Assembly (NCBI GenBank): GCA_008711135.1
Contig: VUAW01000007.1
Span: 1-64,000 of the forward strand
Direction of reading: 5' to 3'
Origin: Rhodobacteraceae bacterium LNNU 3342
GTDB taxonomy: Bacteria > Pseudomonadota > Alphaproteobacteria > Rhodobacterales > Rhodobacteraceae
Length of the DNA: 64,000 nucleotides
In this document: positions 37,776 to 46,552 of the stretch, piece by piece
Layout of the letters: each line of letters starts with the position of its first letter
How positions within the stretch are numbered: position 1 is the stretch's first letter
Program-made: the position numbers and the translations under genes
Notes under the pieces: model-generated
Databases searched by the model: none
The model's input: the letters and a program-made list of their open reading frames with translations, nothing else
Told to the model about the DNA's origin: nothing

Positions 37776-39862
37776 CAGCGCGGGACTCCGGGCGCGAAAA
37801 GTTGCCAGATGGCATAGGGACGGGTTTCAGGGTCAAGTTCCAGCCAGTGGTCCTTGCCGTGCCAGGTGAAGCGGTTGCCGTTGATCAGGTCACGCACTTC
37901 GACCGAGGCGTCGTCGGGCAGGCCGAATTCCCACAGCGGCACCTCGAACCGGAAGCGCTGGACGTTGTGCGGATCAAGGTTGACGTGGAACAGCAGGAAG
38001 TCGTCGCCTGTCTGCTTGCCATAGGCGAGAACCTGGTCATTGGCTGCAAGGTAGAACTTGAGGTTGGTGAACTCCTGCAGTGCGGGATGTTCGCGGCGCA
38101 GCCGGTTGACCAGGCGGATGTCGTCCTTGATGTGCCCCGGCTTGTCCATGTCCCAGACGCGGATCTCGTATTTCTCGGAATTGAGGTATTCCTCCTTCCC
38201 GGGAACGGGTTCCGCCTCGCAGATCTCATAGCCGTTATAGACGCCGTAGTTGCCACCCAGCGTCGCCGCCAGCACCAGCCGGGTGCGGAAGCCGGGCCGC
38301 CCGCTGGTCTGCAGGAACTTCGGGTTGATGTCGGGCGTGTTGACGAAGAAGTTCGGGCGCATGTAGTGGCGCGCCTCGGTCTGGGTCAGTTCCGTGAGGT
38401 ATTCGGTCAGCTCCCACTTCTCGTTCCGCCAGGTGAAGTAGGAATAGGACTGAGAGAACCCGATCTTGGCCAGCCGCTTCATCACCTTGGGCCGGGTAAA
38501 GGCCTCAGCCAGGAAGATCACGTCCGGGTGCTTGGAGCGGACCTCGGCGATCATCCATTCCCAGAACGGGAAGGGCTTGGTGTGCGGGTTGTCCACGCGG
38601 AAGATCCGCACGCCGTGGCCTACCCAGAACAGCACGATGTCGCGCAGCGCGTACCACAGGTCCGGCAGCGCCCCGCGGTAGAAATGGACGTTGACGATGT
38701 CCTCGTATTTCTTGGGCGGGTTTTCAGCAAACTTGATGGTGCCATCGGGGCGCCAGTCGAACCACTCGGGGTGCTGCTTGATCCACGGATGGTCCGGCGA
38801 ACACTGGATGGCGAAGTCGAGCGCGATTTCCAACCCGTGGTCACGCGCTGCGTCCACCAGCCGGCGGAAGTCGTCGAAGGTGCCCAGTTCGGGATGGATG
38901 GCGTCATGCCCGCCCTCTTCCGAGCCGATCGCATAGGGGCTGCCGGGATCGTCCGGTTCTGGCGTCAGGCTGTTGTTGCGGCCCTTGCGGTTGGTCTTGC
39001 CGATCGGGTGGATCGGCGGGAAATACAGCACGTCAAAGCCCAGGTCGCGGACATAGGGAAGCCGCGCGATCACGTCGTCAAAGGTGCCATGCCGGTTCAC
39101 GTCGCCGGATTGCGACCGCGGCATCAATTCATACCAGGCGCTGAATTCAGCCGCGAGCCGGTCGGCAAAGACCGGCAGCACCTTGTAGGGCGTCAGGTTC
39201 GTGCGCGGCCCCACCCGCTGCATCAGGTCCACCACGTCGGGCGCGCCCAGCAGCGCGAAGCGGCGGGCGTCCACGTCAGCCTCGGCGCCGCCTTCCTTCT
39301 GGAGCGTCTTGTCATCCTTCAGCAGCGTCTTGAGCGCGGCCTTCTCCTCGCGTCCGCCGCGGCCTGCGGTGACCGCGGCTTCGATCAACTCGCGCCCTTC
39401 CTGCAGTTCAAGCGCAATGCGCTGGCCCGCTGCGTGCTTCTTGGTGACCTCCTTCCGCCAAGTGGCGAACAGGTCGCGCCAGGCGATGAAGCTCACCTCA
39501 TAATCGCCGGGGTCAGGGAAGGTCGCCGTCACAGTCCAGCGGTCGTTGATCAGGAACTCCATCGGCAGCTCGGTGAATTCGGCTGCGCCCTGGCGGCGAT
39601 AAAGGAAGGCTGCGTCAATGGAATCGTGGCCGTCGGAAAAGATGTCGGCCTCGATCTTGACCGGACGACCAGCCACGACCTTGGCGGCAAAGCGCCCGCC
39701 GTCGATCTCGATCGAGACGCCCTCGATCGCCAGCCGGTCTGCCGCGATGCCATGCAAGGCAGGATCGCGAACCACCTCGGCTGCCACGGCCTTGGGGGCG
39801 CGTCTGCGTTTGGGTGCGGTTTCCTTTTCGGTGGTCGTCTGCGCCGTTTCGGCAATATTCAT
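37775..39862 (-). CDS. glgE: Alpha-1,4-glucan:maltose-1-phosphate maltosyltransferase GlgE
   Basis: GlgE extends alpha-1,4-glucan by two glucose units per maltose 1-phosphate. The 695-residue GH13_3 protein has the N and S helical/beta domains, YFPPIHPIGKTNRKGRNN, the nucleophile in GVRIFRVDNPHTKPF (about D424), the acid/base in VIFLAEAFTRP (about E453) and the third carboxylate in FVNTPDINP (about D511). The first ~30 residues are a low-complexity, Ala/Lys/Arg-rich tail not expected in the fold. I chose the ATG of MNIAETAQTT, but its ribosome site is weak; an in-frame ATG 38 codons upstream (39976) is possible. It is the first gene of the operon. Confidence 0.93.
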   Translation of the reverse strand: MNIAETAQTTTEKETAPKRRRAPKAVAAEVVRDPALHGIAADRLAIEGVSIEIDGGRFAAKVVAGRPVKIEADIFSDGHDSIDAAFLYRRQGAAEFTELPMEFLINDRWTVTATFPDPGDYEVSFIAWRDLFATWRKEVTKKHAAGQRIALELQEGRELIEAAVTAGRGGREEKAALKTLLKDDKTLQKEGGAEADVDARRFALLGAPDVVDLMQRVGPRTNLTPYKVLPVFADRLAAEFSAWYELMPRSQSGDVNRHGTFDDVIARLPYVRDLGFDVLYFPPIHPIGKTNRKGRNNSLTPEPDDPGSPYAIGSEEGGHDAIHPELGTFDDFRRLVDAARDHGLEIALDFAIQCSPDHPWIKQHPEWFDWRPDGTIKFAENPPKKYEDIVNVHFYRGALPDLWYALRDIVLFWVGHGVRIFRVDNPHTKPFPFWEWMIAEVRSKHPDVIFLAEAFTRPKVMKRLAKIGFSQSYSYFTWRNEKWELTEYLTELTQTEARHYMRPNFFVNTPDINPKFLQTSGRPGFRTRLVLAATLGGNYGVYNGYEICEAEPVPGKEEYLNSEKYEIRVWDMDKPGHIKDDIRLVNRLRREHPALQEFTNLKFYLAANDQVLAYGKQTGDDFLLFHVNLDPHNVQRFRFEVPLWEFGLPDDASVEVRDLINGNRFTWHGKDHWLELDPETRPYAIWQLFAPGVPR

Positions 39863-40066
39863 TTCATTTTCTGGAGTCGCTGCTGACACCGGCTGTCCCC
39901 CCGTGGTTGCAGTCTGCTGGGTGAAACGGGCTGCTCGCGTAAAAGTTCCTTTGAAGGATGGGGTGATGCGGACCATCGGCAGGACTTGGTCACGCCCTTA
40001 TGAGTTGTCCCGGAGACCCTGTGCGAACAGGGTATCCGAATGCCAATAATGCCCAAGGACCTGCCG

Positions 40067-41071
40067 ATGACCCCGTCGTTCTACCTGCCCCGCCGGGGCT
40101 TCCTAGCCGCAGGCGCGGCTTTTTCCATCATCGGCACCGCCGCGGCGCAGCCTGCCAGATGGTCCGAGGTGCTGGACGCGGCGCGGCAGCACGAACAGTT
40201 CCGCGCGCTGGTCATCGCGCATCGCGGCGAAATCGCACTGGCCGAGGCGATCCGCGGCCCCGCGCCCGACCGGCCCGTGAACGTGAAGTCAGTGTCCAAG
40301 ACCATCGTCGCCGCCGTGCTGGGCGCGGCGATTGACCGCGACCATGTTCCGGGTGTCGATGCCACGCTGGGCGCAGTCGCCCCAAACCTGATCCCGGCGG
40401 GTGCCGATCCGCGCGTGCAGGGGATCACGCTGGGCGATCTTTGCACCATGCAGGCGGGGCTGGAGCGAACGTCGGGCCAGAACTATGGCGGCTGGGTGTC
40501 CAGCCGGAACTGGGTCGCCAATGCGCTGTCGCGGCCGATGGTAGCGGAACCCGGGCAACGAATGCTCTATTCCACCGGCAGCTTCCACGTGCTGGGGGCG
40601 GCGCTGGCCCGCGCCTCGGGCGCGAGCCTGCTGGAGATGACCCGGACCTGGATCGGCGGCCCCCTGAACATCGATGTTCCTGCCTGGACGCGCGACCCGC
40701 AGGGCTTTTACCTCGGCGGGAACGAAATGGCGCTGTCCCCGCTGGCCATGGTCCGCTTTGGCGAAATGTACCGCAAGGGCGGCGACGGGGTGCTGAGCGC
40801 GGATTGGGTGCGGGCGTCCTTCGTGCCGCGCACGCGGTCGCCGTTTTCGGGGCTGGACTACGGCTATGGCTGGTTCCTTGGCACCATGGGGGGCACGCGG
40901 GTGGCATTGGCCCGCGGCTATGGCGGACAGATCATCGCGGTCGCGCCGGACCTGGAACTGAGTGTCGCCATCACCTCGGACGCGACGCTGCCGGCCCGCA
41001 GCGGCGGCTATTTCGGGGACCTCCTTGCCTTGATCGAGCGCCGGATTCTGCCTGCCGCGCGCGCCGCCTGA
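40067..41071 (+). CDS. Exported serine hydrolase, beta-lactamase/class C fold
   Basis: The 334-residue protein starts with a twin-arginine-like signal (LPRRGFLAAGAAFSIIGTAAAQ), so it is likely exported; only RRGF of the Tat consensus is present. The active-site SxxK is KSVSKT (S75, K78) and the second motif is YST in LYSTGSFH, as in penicillin-binding-protein-like esterases and D-aminopeptidases. The typical C-terminal RGYGGQIIAVAPD replaces the KTG box (H/RGxGG form seen in 6-aminohexanoate hydrolase-like enzymes). The start has AAGGA 8 nt upstream; earlier ATGs do not. The substrate could be a peptide, ester or oligoamide. Confidence 0.85.
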   Translation: MTPSFYLPRRGFLAAGAAFSIIGTAAAQPARWSEVLDAARQHEQFRALVIAHRGEIALAEAIRGPAPDRPVNVKSVSKTIVAAVLGAAIDRDHVPGVDATLGAVAPNLIPAGADPRVQGITLGDLCTMQAGLERTSGQNYGGWVSSRNWVANALSRPMVAEPGQRMLYSTGSFHVLGAALARASGASLLEMTRTWIGGPLNIDVPAWTRDPQGFYLGGNEMALSPLAMVRFGEMYRKGGDGVLSADWVRASFVPRTRSPFSGLDYGYGWFLGTMGGTRVALARGYGGQIIAVAPDLELSVAITSDATLPARSGGYFGDLLALIERRILPAARAA

Positions 41072-41139
41072 CGGTTCTCCCTCGTCCGGGCCGCGCGTGG
41101 CACTATCTTTCGCGTCGGAAACAGGGACGAGGGGACGGG

Positions 41140-42243
41140 ATGCCAGATAGTGGAATGATGCCGCAGGCGCAGGGTTCGACCGTGATGCCCGGCGCCGCCG
41201 TGCTGTCGGGGCTGGCCACCGCTCTTCCGCCGCACCGCCTTGACCAGAGCGACGTGATCGAGAACGCCCGCCGCATCTTCGGCGCCCGCACCGGTCTGTT
41301 CGAGACGCTGGAACCCGTCTTCACCAATGCCGAGATCGACAGCCGCTGGTCCTGCATGCCGCTGGAGTGGTTTTCGGAACAAACGGACATGCCGGAAAAG
41401 ACGGTGCTGTACCTTCGCCATGCGACCGATCTGGCCGAGCGGGCGGCCCTGGCGGCGCTGGATGACGCCGGTCTCGCGCCCGAGGACATCGACACGCTGG
41501 TCTTTGTCAGCTCCACGGGCATCTCTACCCCCTCGATCGAGGCGCGTCTGATGAACCGGATCGGCTTTCGCTCCGACGTGGCGCGGCTGCCGATCTTTGG
41601 CCTTGGCTGCGCGGGCGGGGCGCTGGGCCTCAGCCGCGCGACGCAGATGGTGGCGGGTCGGCCCGGCGCGCGCTGCCTGCTGATCGTGGTGGAGCTTTGC
41701 ACGCTGGCCTTTCGGCACGACAGCCTGACCAAAAGCAACCTTGTCGCCACTGCGCTGTTCGGCGACGGCGCGGCGGCGGCGGTGCTGACGGGCGGCACCG
41801 GGAGCGGCGGCTTTGCACGGCTGGGGGCGGCCGGCGAACATCTTTGGCCCGACACGTTGAACGTCATGGGATGGAAGCTCGACCCCGAGGGGTTCGAGGT
41901 CATCTTTCACCGAGACATCCCGCGCATCGTGGCGGGCGAATTCCGCGAGGCGCTGGACGCATTCCTTGACCGCACGGGGACGGCACCGGGGTCGATTGCC
42001 CGCCCCTGCTGCCACCCCGGCGGCGCGCGTGTTCTTGACGCGCTGGAAGATGTCTTCGGCCTGCCCGACCGCGGCCTTGACGCCGAACGCGAGGTTCTGC
42101 GCCGTCACGGCAACATGTCGGCGCCGACGGTGCTGTTCGTGCTGGACGAGCTCCGCCGCCAAGGGGCACAAGGGCGTCACCTGCTGACCGCGCTGGGCCC
42201 AGGGTTCACCGGCGCCTTTCAACTGCTGGAGATGGACGCATGA
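41140..42243 (+). CDS. Type III polyketide synthase (chalcone/stilbene synthase family)
   Basis: The 367-residue iterative polyketide synthase condenses malonyl-CoA units on an acyl-CoA starter. The Cys-His-Asn triad is visible: C157 in FGLGCAGGALG, H292 in CCHPGGARVLD and N325 in RHGNMSAPT. Bacterial relatives next to a membrane methyltransferase (BpsA-BpsB in Bacillus, SrsA-SrsB in Streptomyces) make alkylpyrones and alkylresorcinols from long fatty acyl chains. The next gene is such a methyltransferase, overlapping by 4 nt. The start is an ATG after GAGGGGA. A longer upstream open frame covers the preceding gene and is a shadow. Product chain length and ring type are not predictable here. 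Confidence 0.94.
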   Translation: MPDSGMMPQAQGSTVMPGAAVLSGLATALPPHRLDQSDVIENARRIFGARTGLFETLEPVFTNAEIDSRWSCMPLEWFSEQTDMPEKTVLYLRHATDLAERAALAALDDAGLAPEDIDTLVFVSSTGISTPSIEARLMNRIGFRSDVARLPIFGLGCAGGALGLSRATQMVAGRPGARCLLIVVELCTLAFRHDSLTKSNLVATALFGDGAAAAVLTGGTGSGGFARLGAAGEHLWPDTLNVMGWKLDPEGFEVIFHRDIPRIVAGEFREALDAFLDRTGTAPGSIARPCCHPGGARVLDALEDVFGLPDRGLDAEREVLRRHGNMSAPTVLFVLDELRRQGAQGRHLLTALGPGFTGAFQLLEMDA

Positions 42244-42743
42244 CCCTTGGCTGGGCCTACCTTCTGATCGGGCTGATCGTGGTGCAGCGGCTGGCGGAAC
42301 TGGTGCTGGCGCGGCGCAACACGCAGCGGCTGCTGGCCCGCGGCGCCGAGGAACACGGCCGCCGCCACTACCCGCTGTTCATCCTGCTGCACGGCAGCTG
42401 GCTGATCGCGATGGCGCTGCTGACGGACCCTTCGCCGCCGCTGAACCCATGGCTGCTGGCGGGTTTTGCAATGCTGTTCGTCGCCCGGATCTGGGTGATC
42501 GCGACGCTGGGCGAATACTGGACCACCCGGATCATCAGCCTGCCGCAGGCGCCGCTGGTCCGCCGCGGGCCGTTCCGGTTTCTGCGCCACCCGAACTACA
42601 CGGTCGTCGCGCTGGAAATCCCGTTGGTGCCCGCGCTTCTGGGGCTGCATGTGCTGGGGGTGGTGTTCGGGCTCCTGAACCTCGCGCTGCTGACCTGGCG
42701 CATCCGGGTCGAGAACGCAGCCCTTGCCCCCCGCGAAGGGTGA
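42240..42743 (+). CDS. ICMT-family membrane methyltransferase, partner of the type III PKS
   Basis: The 167-residue integral membrane protein has hydrophobic helices near residues 5-22, 44-62, 68-90 and 122-152 and the ICMT-type motif VRRGPFRFLRHPNYTVVALE, which binds S-adenosylmethionine and the membrane substrate. Its ATG overlaps the PKS stop (ATGA), so they are coupled. By analogy with BpsB/SrsB it should O-methylate the lipid polyketide, not prenylated protein. It is intact, unlike the ICMT-like gene at the left edge. Confidence 0.88.
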   Translation: MTLGWAYLLIGLIVVQRLAELVLARRNTQRLLARGAEEHGRRHYPLFILLHGSWLIAMALLTDPSPPLNPWLLAGFAMLFVARIWVIATLGEYWTTRIISLPQAPLVRRGPFRFLRHPNYTVVALEIPLVPALLGLHVLGVVFGLLNLALLTWRIRVENAALAPREG

Positions 42744-42786
42744 CAGGCGGCGCACCTGCCGCTAGGCTTGGCCAAAGGAGGTGCGG

Positions 42787-43368
42787 ATGACGGGGGACGA
42801 ACTTGCACGCGGGGTTTACCTGGGGCTGCTGCTTGCGGTGGTAGCCGGGTATTTCATCGTGCGGAACCGCCGGCAGCTGGGCGAGATGGCGCAGCTTGCG
42901 GCGATCTGGCTGCTTATCATCATCGGGTTGGCGGCGGGTTGGTCGCTTTGGTCCGACATCCGCATGGACCGGATGCCGCGCCAGTCGGTCATCACCGGTG
43001 CCGCGCGGGTAGAGGTTCCGCGCGCCCCGGATGGTCATTATTACCTGACCGTGACCCTGAACGGGACGCCGGTGCGCTTTGTCGTGGATACCGGCGCGAC
43101 GGATGTGGTGCTGACAGCACAAGACGCCACGCGGATCGGGTTCGATCCTGCGGACCTACCCTACCTTGGCCAGGCGCGGACTGCGAACGGACTTGTCCGT
43201 ACGGCCCGCATCCGCATTGACCGCGTCGAACTGGGCGAATTCCTTGACCACGACCTGCCGGTCTGGGTGAACGAGGGGCAGATGGAAACGTCGCTGCTTG
43301 GGATGACCTATCTGAACCGCTTTGCCCGGATCGAGATCGCGGGCGACCGGATGATCTTCAGCCGCTAA
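42787..43368 (+). CDS. Membrane-anchored retropepsin-like aspartic protease (TIGR02281-like)
   Basis: The 193-residue protein has two N-terminal transmembrane helices (residues ~8-25 and ~38-55) and a single retropepsin domain with VRFVVDTGATDVVLT (catalytic DTGA, about residues 98-112) and the second-half LLGMTYLNRFARIEIAGDRM. It would need to form a dimer to be active, as in retroviral proteases and rickettsial APRc. The domain is predicted to face the periplasm. The start is an ATG 5 nt after AAAGGAGG; the frame also opens at a GTG two codons earlier. Function unknown. It may be co-transcribed with the polyketide genes (43-nt gap). Confidence 0.88.
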   Translation: MTGDELARGVYLGLLLAVVAGYFIVRNRRQLGEMAQLAAIWLLIIIGLAAGWSLWSDIRMDRMPRQSVITGAARVEVPRAPDGHYYLTVTLNGTPVRFVVDTGATDVVLTAQDATRIGFDPADLPYLGQARTANGLVRTARIRIDRVELGEFLDHDLPVWVNEGQMETSLLGMTYLNRFARIEIAGDRMIFSR

Positions 43369-43383
43369 GGCAACACGCGAAGA

Positions 43384-43854
43384 TCAGCCTGCAGCGCCTT
43401 GGCTTTCCGCCTTTTTCTGCCAGCGACCGGATTCCTCGCTCCAGTACTGGGCGGGAACGGCGGCGGCGGTCAGCGCGCGCCACTGGCCTCGGGCGTGATC
43501 GACCGCCGCCGGGTCGTTGCCGTCGAACAGGATCCACGCACGTTCCAGTTCGCGCGCTTCCTGCGGTGAAACCTCAGCCCCGTCGATGGACATCAGGCAG
43601 CGGGCTCCGTTTGGCATGTCGCTGCCTGTCGTCAGCAGGATCGGCTGGTCCGCATCATGCGGCCCGCCCGCGATGCCATGCGGCAGGAACCCGTCGTCAG
43701 ACCCCAGCCACAGCCGCTGGTCCAGCCATTCAAGCCGGCCGGCAGATGGCGCACGAAGCACCACCCGCCAGCCGGTAGCCAGCGCCTTTTCCAGCAGCAT
43801 CGGCACCACGTTTTCCAGCGGTGACTGCGTCAGATGATAGAAAAGCGCGGGCAT
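43384..43854 (-). CDS. holC: DNA polymerase III chi subunit HolC
   Basis: The 156-residue protein has the chi-subunit pattern: FYHLTQSPLENVVPMLLEKAL near the N-terminus, WRVVLRAPS, LDQRLWLGSDDGFLPHG and the later WILFDGNDPAAVDHAR. In the replisome chi contacts single-strand DNA-binding protein. The start shares one base with the pepA stop, the common pepA-holC arrangement. It converges with the retropepsin gene, 15 nt apart. Confidence 0.95.
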   Translation of the reverse strand: MPALFYHLTQSPLENVVPMLLEKALATGWRVVLRAPSAGRLEWLDQRLWLGSDDGFLPHGIAGGPHDADQPILLTTGSDMPNGARCLMSIDGAEVSPQEARELERAWILFDGNDPAAVDHARGQWRALTAAAVPAQYWSEESGRWQKKAESQGAAG

Positions 43855-45314
43855 CAGCCCCCGGCTTTCTCGAACTTGTCGCGGATCAGCCGGTCAAGCG
43901 CCCGCACCCCCCAGCCCGTCGCGCCCTTGGGGGCAAAGGTGCTGTCAGAGGACAGGAGCGCCACCCCGGCGATATCAAGATGGATCCAGGGCGTTTCCGG
44001 CTTCACGAAGCGCTGCAGGAACTGCGCTGCGGTGATCGAGCCCGCAGGCCGCCCGCCTACGTTCTTCATGTCCGCGATCCGCGACTTCAGCATCTTGTCA
44101 TAGGCGTCGCCCAGCGGCATCCGCCATGCCCCCTCACCCTCGGCCGCGGCGGCGGCAAGGAAGGCGTTGCACAGCCCGTCGTTGTTGGAAAATACGCCCG
44201 CGTTTTCATGGCCAAGCCCGATGATGATCGCGCCGGTCAGCGTCGCAAGGTCGATCATGCCGGTCGGTTTGAAGCGTTCCTGCGCGTACCACATGACATC
44301 GGCGAGCACGAGCCGCCCTTCCGCGTCGGTGTTGATCACCTCGATCGTGTCGCCCTTCATGGACCGCACGACATCACCCGGGCGCTGCGCACGGCCGTCG
44401 GGCATGTTTTCAACCAGCCCCACCAGCCCCACGACATTGGCCTTGGCCTTGCGCAGCGCCAGCGCCCGCATGACACCTGCGACGACGCCCGCGCCGCCCA
44501 TGTCCATGGTCATCTCCTCCATCCCCGCCGCAGGCTTGATGGAGATGCCGCCGCTGTCGAACACGACGCCCTTGCCGATCAACGCGAGCGGGGCTTCATC
44601 CCCGCCGCCCTGCCACTGCATGACGACGACCTTGGTGGGGCTTTCCGAACCCTGCCCCACGCCCAGCAGCGCGCGCATGCCAAGACGTTCCAGCTCCGGC
44701 TCTTCAAGGATCTCCACCTCCAGCCCGAGTTCCTGCATTGCAGCAAGGCGGGCGGCGAAATCATTGGTGGTCAGTATGTTGGCAGGTTCGTTCACCAGGT
44801 CGCGGGTGAAGAACACAGCCTCGGCCAGGGCGGCCATTGGTTGCGCGGCGGCGGCGACCTGTTCGGGGTTGTCGGCCATCAGCGTGACGGTGCCGAAGGA
44901 CTTTTTTTCGCCTGTCTTGTGGTCGCTGAACTCATAGGCCCGCAGCGCCAGCCCATAGGCGATGTCGGCGGCACGGGGGTGGTTTCCGGCAACCACCAGC
45001 ACCGGTGCGGCGCCCATGGTGCGGCCGATGGTGGCCCCGGCGCGGCGGGCGTCATCGGCCCCTGCCCGACGCGGAAGGTTCACCACCTGCACCGCTTCGG
45101 CCTGCATGTTGGCGGGAAAGGCCAGTTCCATCGCATCCCCGGCGCGGCCCTTCTGCCAGGCCTCTGCCGCGAACAACCGGTCCACGGCGCCGCGTGTGGC
45201 ACGGTTGACGCGCCGCAGCGCCGCGCTTTCGGACAGAACCACGACACGGCCCTGGAACCCGGCCAGCGCGTCAAGATCGGTCGCGGTGAAGTTGATGGTG
45301 ACAGGTGTGGTCAT
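43854..45314 (-). CDS. pepA: Leucyl aminopeptidase PepA (M17)
   Basis: This cytosolic two-metal aminopeptidase forms hexamers and removes N-terminal residues from peptides; in enterobacteria PepA also binds DNA. The 486-residue protein has the N-terminal macro-like domain and the M17 catalytic half: LIGKGVVFDSGGISIKPA with the metal-binding Lys and Asp, MTMDMGGAG, and the signature NTDAEGRLVLAD. The start is an ATG after AGGGGCGAAGA. It is divergent from lptF, as in many proteobacteria, and coupled to holC. Confidence 0.97.
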   Translation of the reverse strand: MTTPVTINFTATDLDALAGFQGRVVVLSESAALRRVNRATRGAVDRLFAAEAWQKGRAGDAMELAFPANMQAEAVQVVNLPRRAGADDARRAGATIGRTMGAAPVLVVAGNHPRAADIAYGLALRAYEFSDHKTGEKKSFGTVTLMADNPEQVAAAAQPMAALAEAVFFTRDLVNEPANILTTNDFAARLAAMQELGLEVEILEEPELERLGMRALLGVGQGSESPTKVVVMQWQGGGDEAPLALIGKGVVFDSGGISIKPAAGMEEMTMDMGGAGVVAGVMRALALRKAKANVVGLVGLVENMPDGRAQRPGDVVRSMKGDTIEVINTDAEGRLVLADVMWYAQERFKPTGMIDLATLTGAIIIGLGHENAGVFSNNDGLCNAFLAAAAAEGEGAWRMPLGDAYDKMLKSRIADMKNVGGRPAGSITAAQFLQRFVKPETPWIHLDIAGVALLSSDSTFAPKGATGWGVRALDRLIRDKFEKAGG

Positions 45315-45439
45315 TCTTCGCCCCTCGGATGCTTCGCGCCGGAGCCTATCGCCCGCCCCGTCCCTTGACCAGATTAGAGTTTTCCCCGCCCTGAAATCCG
45401 GCTAGGTTCCCGCCACTGTTCACCGGGGGCACCACAGGC

Positions 45440-46552
45440 ATGTCGAGATTCGACAGATACATGCTGTCGCAATTGATGGTGGTGTTCGGATTCTTTGCGC
45501 TGGTTCTGGTGTCGATCTATTGGGTGAACCGGGCCGTCGCGCTGTTCGACCAGCTGCTGGGCGACGGCCAGACGGCGCTGGTGTTCCTAGAAATCAGCGC
45601 GCTGACGCTGCCCAACGTGATCCGACTTGTGTTGCCGGTTGCATCCTTCGCGGCGGCGGTGTTCGTCACCAACCGGCTGTCGACGGACAGCGAACTCGTG
45701 GTCATGCAGGCGACCGGCTTTTCCAGCTTCCGGCTGGCGCGGCCGGTGCTGATGTTCGGGTTGATCGTTGCGTTGATGATGTCAGTGCTGACCCACTACC
45801 TCGTGCCCGCCAGCCGGGCCGCCCTTGCCGACCGGCAGGCAGAGATCGCCGAGAATATCACCGCCCGCCTGCTGACCGAGGGCCGGTTCCTGCACCCAGC
45901 TGAGGGCATCACCCTTTACATCCGCGAAATTACCCCGCAGGGCGAGTTGCGCGACATCTACCTGTCGGATGCGCGGTCGGAATCCAGCCGCACCACCTAT
46001 TCCGCCCGTTCCGCCTTCATCGTCCGCGGCGACAGTGGGCCGATGCTTGTCATGGTCGAGGGCGTGGCCCAGACCCTGCGGCGCGAGGGGCAGCGCCTGT
46101 TCACCACCCGTTTTGCTGATTTCACCTATGACATCGGCGCCCTGATCACGGGCGGCGGGCGCGGGCGGATTGACGCGCGGGAACTGCCGACGACGGCGCT
46201 CTTTAACCCCTCGCTCGCCGCGCTGGAGCAAACAGGCCAGAGCCGCGCCTTCTTCCTGTTTGAAGGGCACAGCCGATTTGCCCAGCCGATGCTTGCGGCG
46301 GTGACGGCGGTGGTGGGGTTCGGGACGCTGCTGCTGGGTGGGTTCAGCCGCTTTGGCGTATGGCGGCAGATCCTGTTCGCGATCGTGCTGCTGGTCCTGG
46401 TGCAGATGATGGGCAACGTGACAGCGGGGATCGCGCTGCGCGACGAACGGCTGGCGGTGCTGGCCTGGACCCCGGTCGTGTTCGGGGCGGCGCTTTCGGT
46501 GGCGGTGCTTTGGGCCTCCGGCCGTCCCCGGCGGCGGAGGGCTGCGGCATGA
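45440..46552 (+). CDS. lptF: LPS export permease LptF
   Basis: LptF and LptG form the inner-membrane channel of the LptB2FGC transporter that extracts lipopolysaccharide. The 370-residue protein has the YjgP/YjgQ layout: three N-terminal helices (about residues 10-35, 52-78 and 95-118), a periplasmic beta-jellyroll, and three C-terminal helices. SRFDRYMLSQL and LVVMQATGFSSFRLARPVL are typical. Its ATGA overlap with lptG indicates coupling. The N-terminal start has no strong ribosome site. Confidence 0.95.
   Translation: MSRFDRYMLSQLMVVFGFFALVLVSIYWVNRAVALFDQLLGDGQTALVFLEISALTLPNVIRLVLPVASFAAAVFVTNRLSTDSELVVMQATGFSSFRLARPVLMFGLIVALMMSVLTHYLVPASRAALADRQAEIAENITARLLTEGRFLHPAEGITLYIREITPQGELRDIYLSDARSESSRTTYSARSAFIVRGDSGPMLVMVEGVAQTLRREGQRLFTTRFADFTYDIGALITGGGRGRIDARELPTTALFNPSLAALEQTGQSRAFFLFEGHSRFAQPMLAAVTAVVGFGTLLLGGFSRFGVWRQILFAIVLLVLVQMMGNVTAGIALRDERLAVLAWTPVVFGAALSVAVLWASGRPRRRRAAA

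Noticed and set aside
37802-39886. A 694-codon plus-strand frame
   Set aside because: Antisense to glgE along its whole length, with no recognisable domain.
40441-42243. A 600-codon form of the type III polyketide synthase
   Set aside because: Its first 233 codons are an out-of-frame reading of the serine hydrolase. The true start has a ribosome site at 41140 and gives a normal-length enzyme.
45365-45410. TTGACC as a -35 box for lptF
   Set aside because: No acceptable -10 element lies at 16-18 bp spacing; the match is probably chance.
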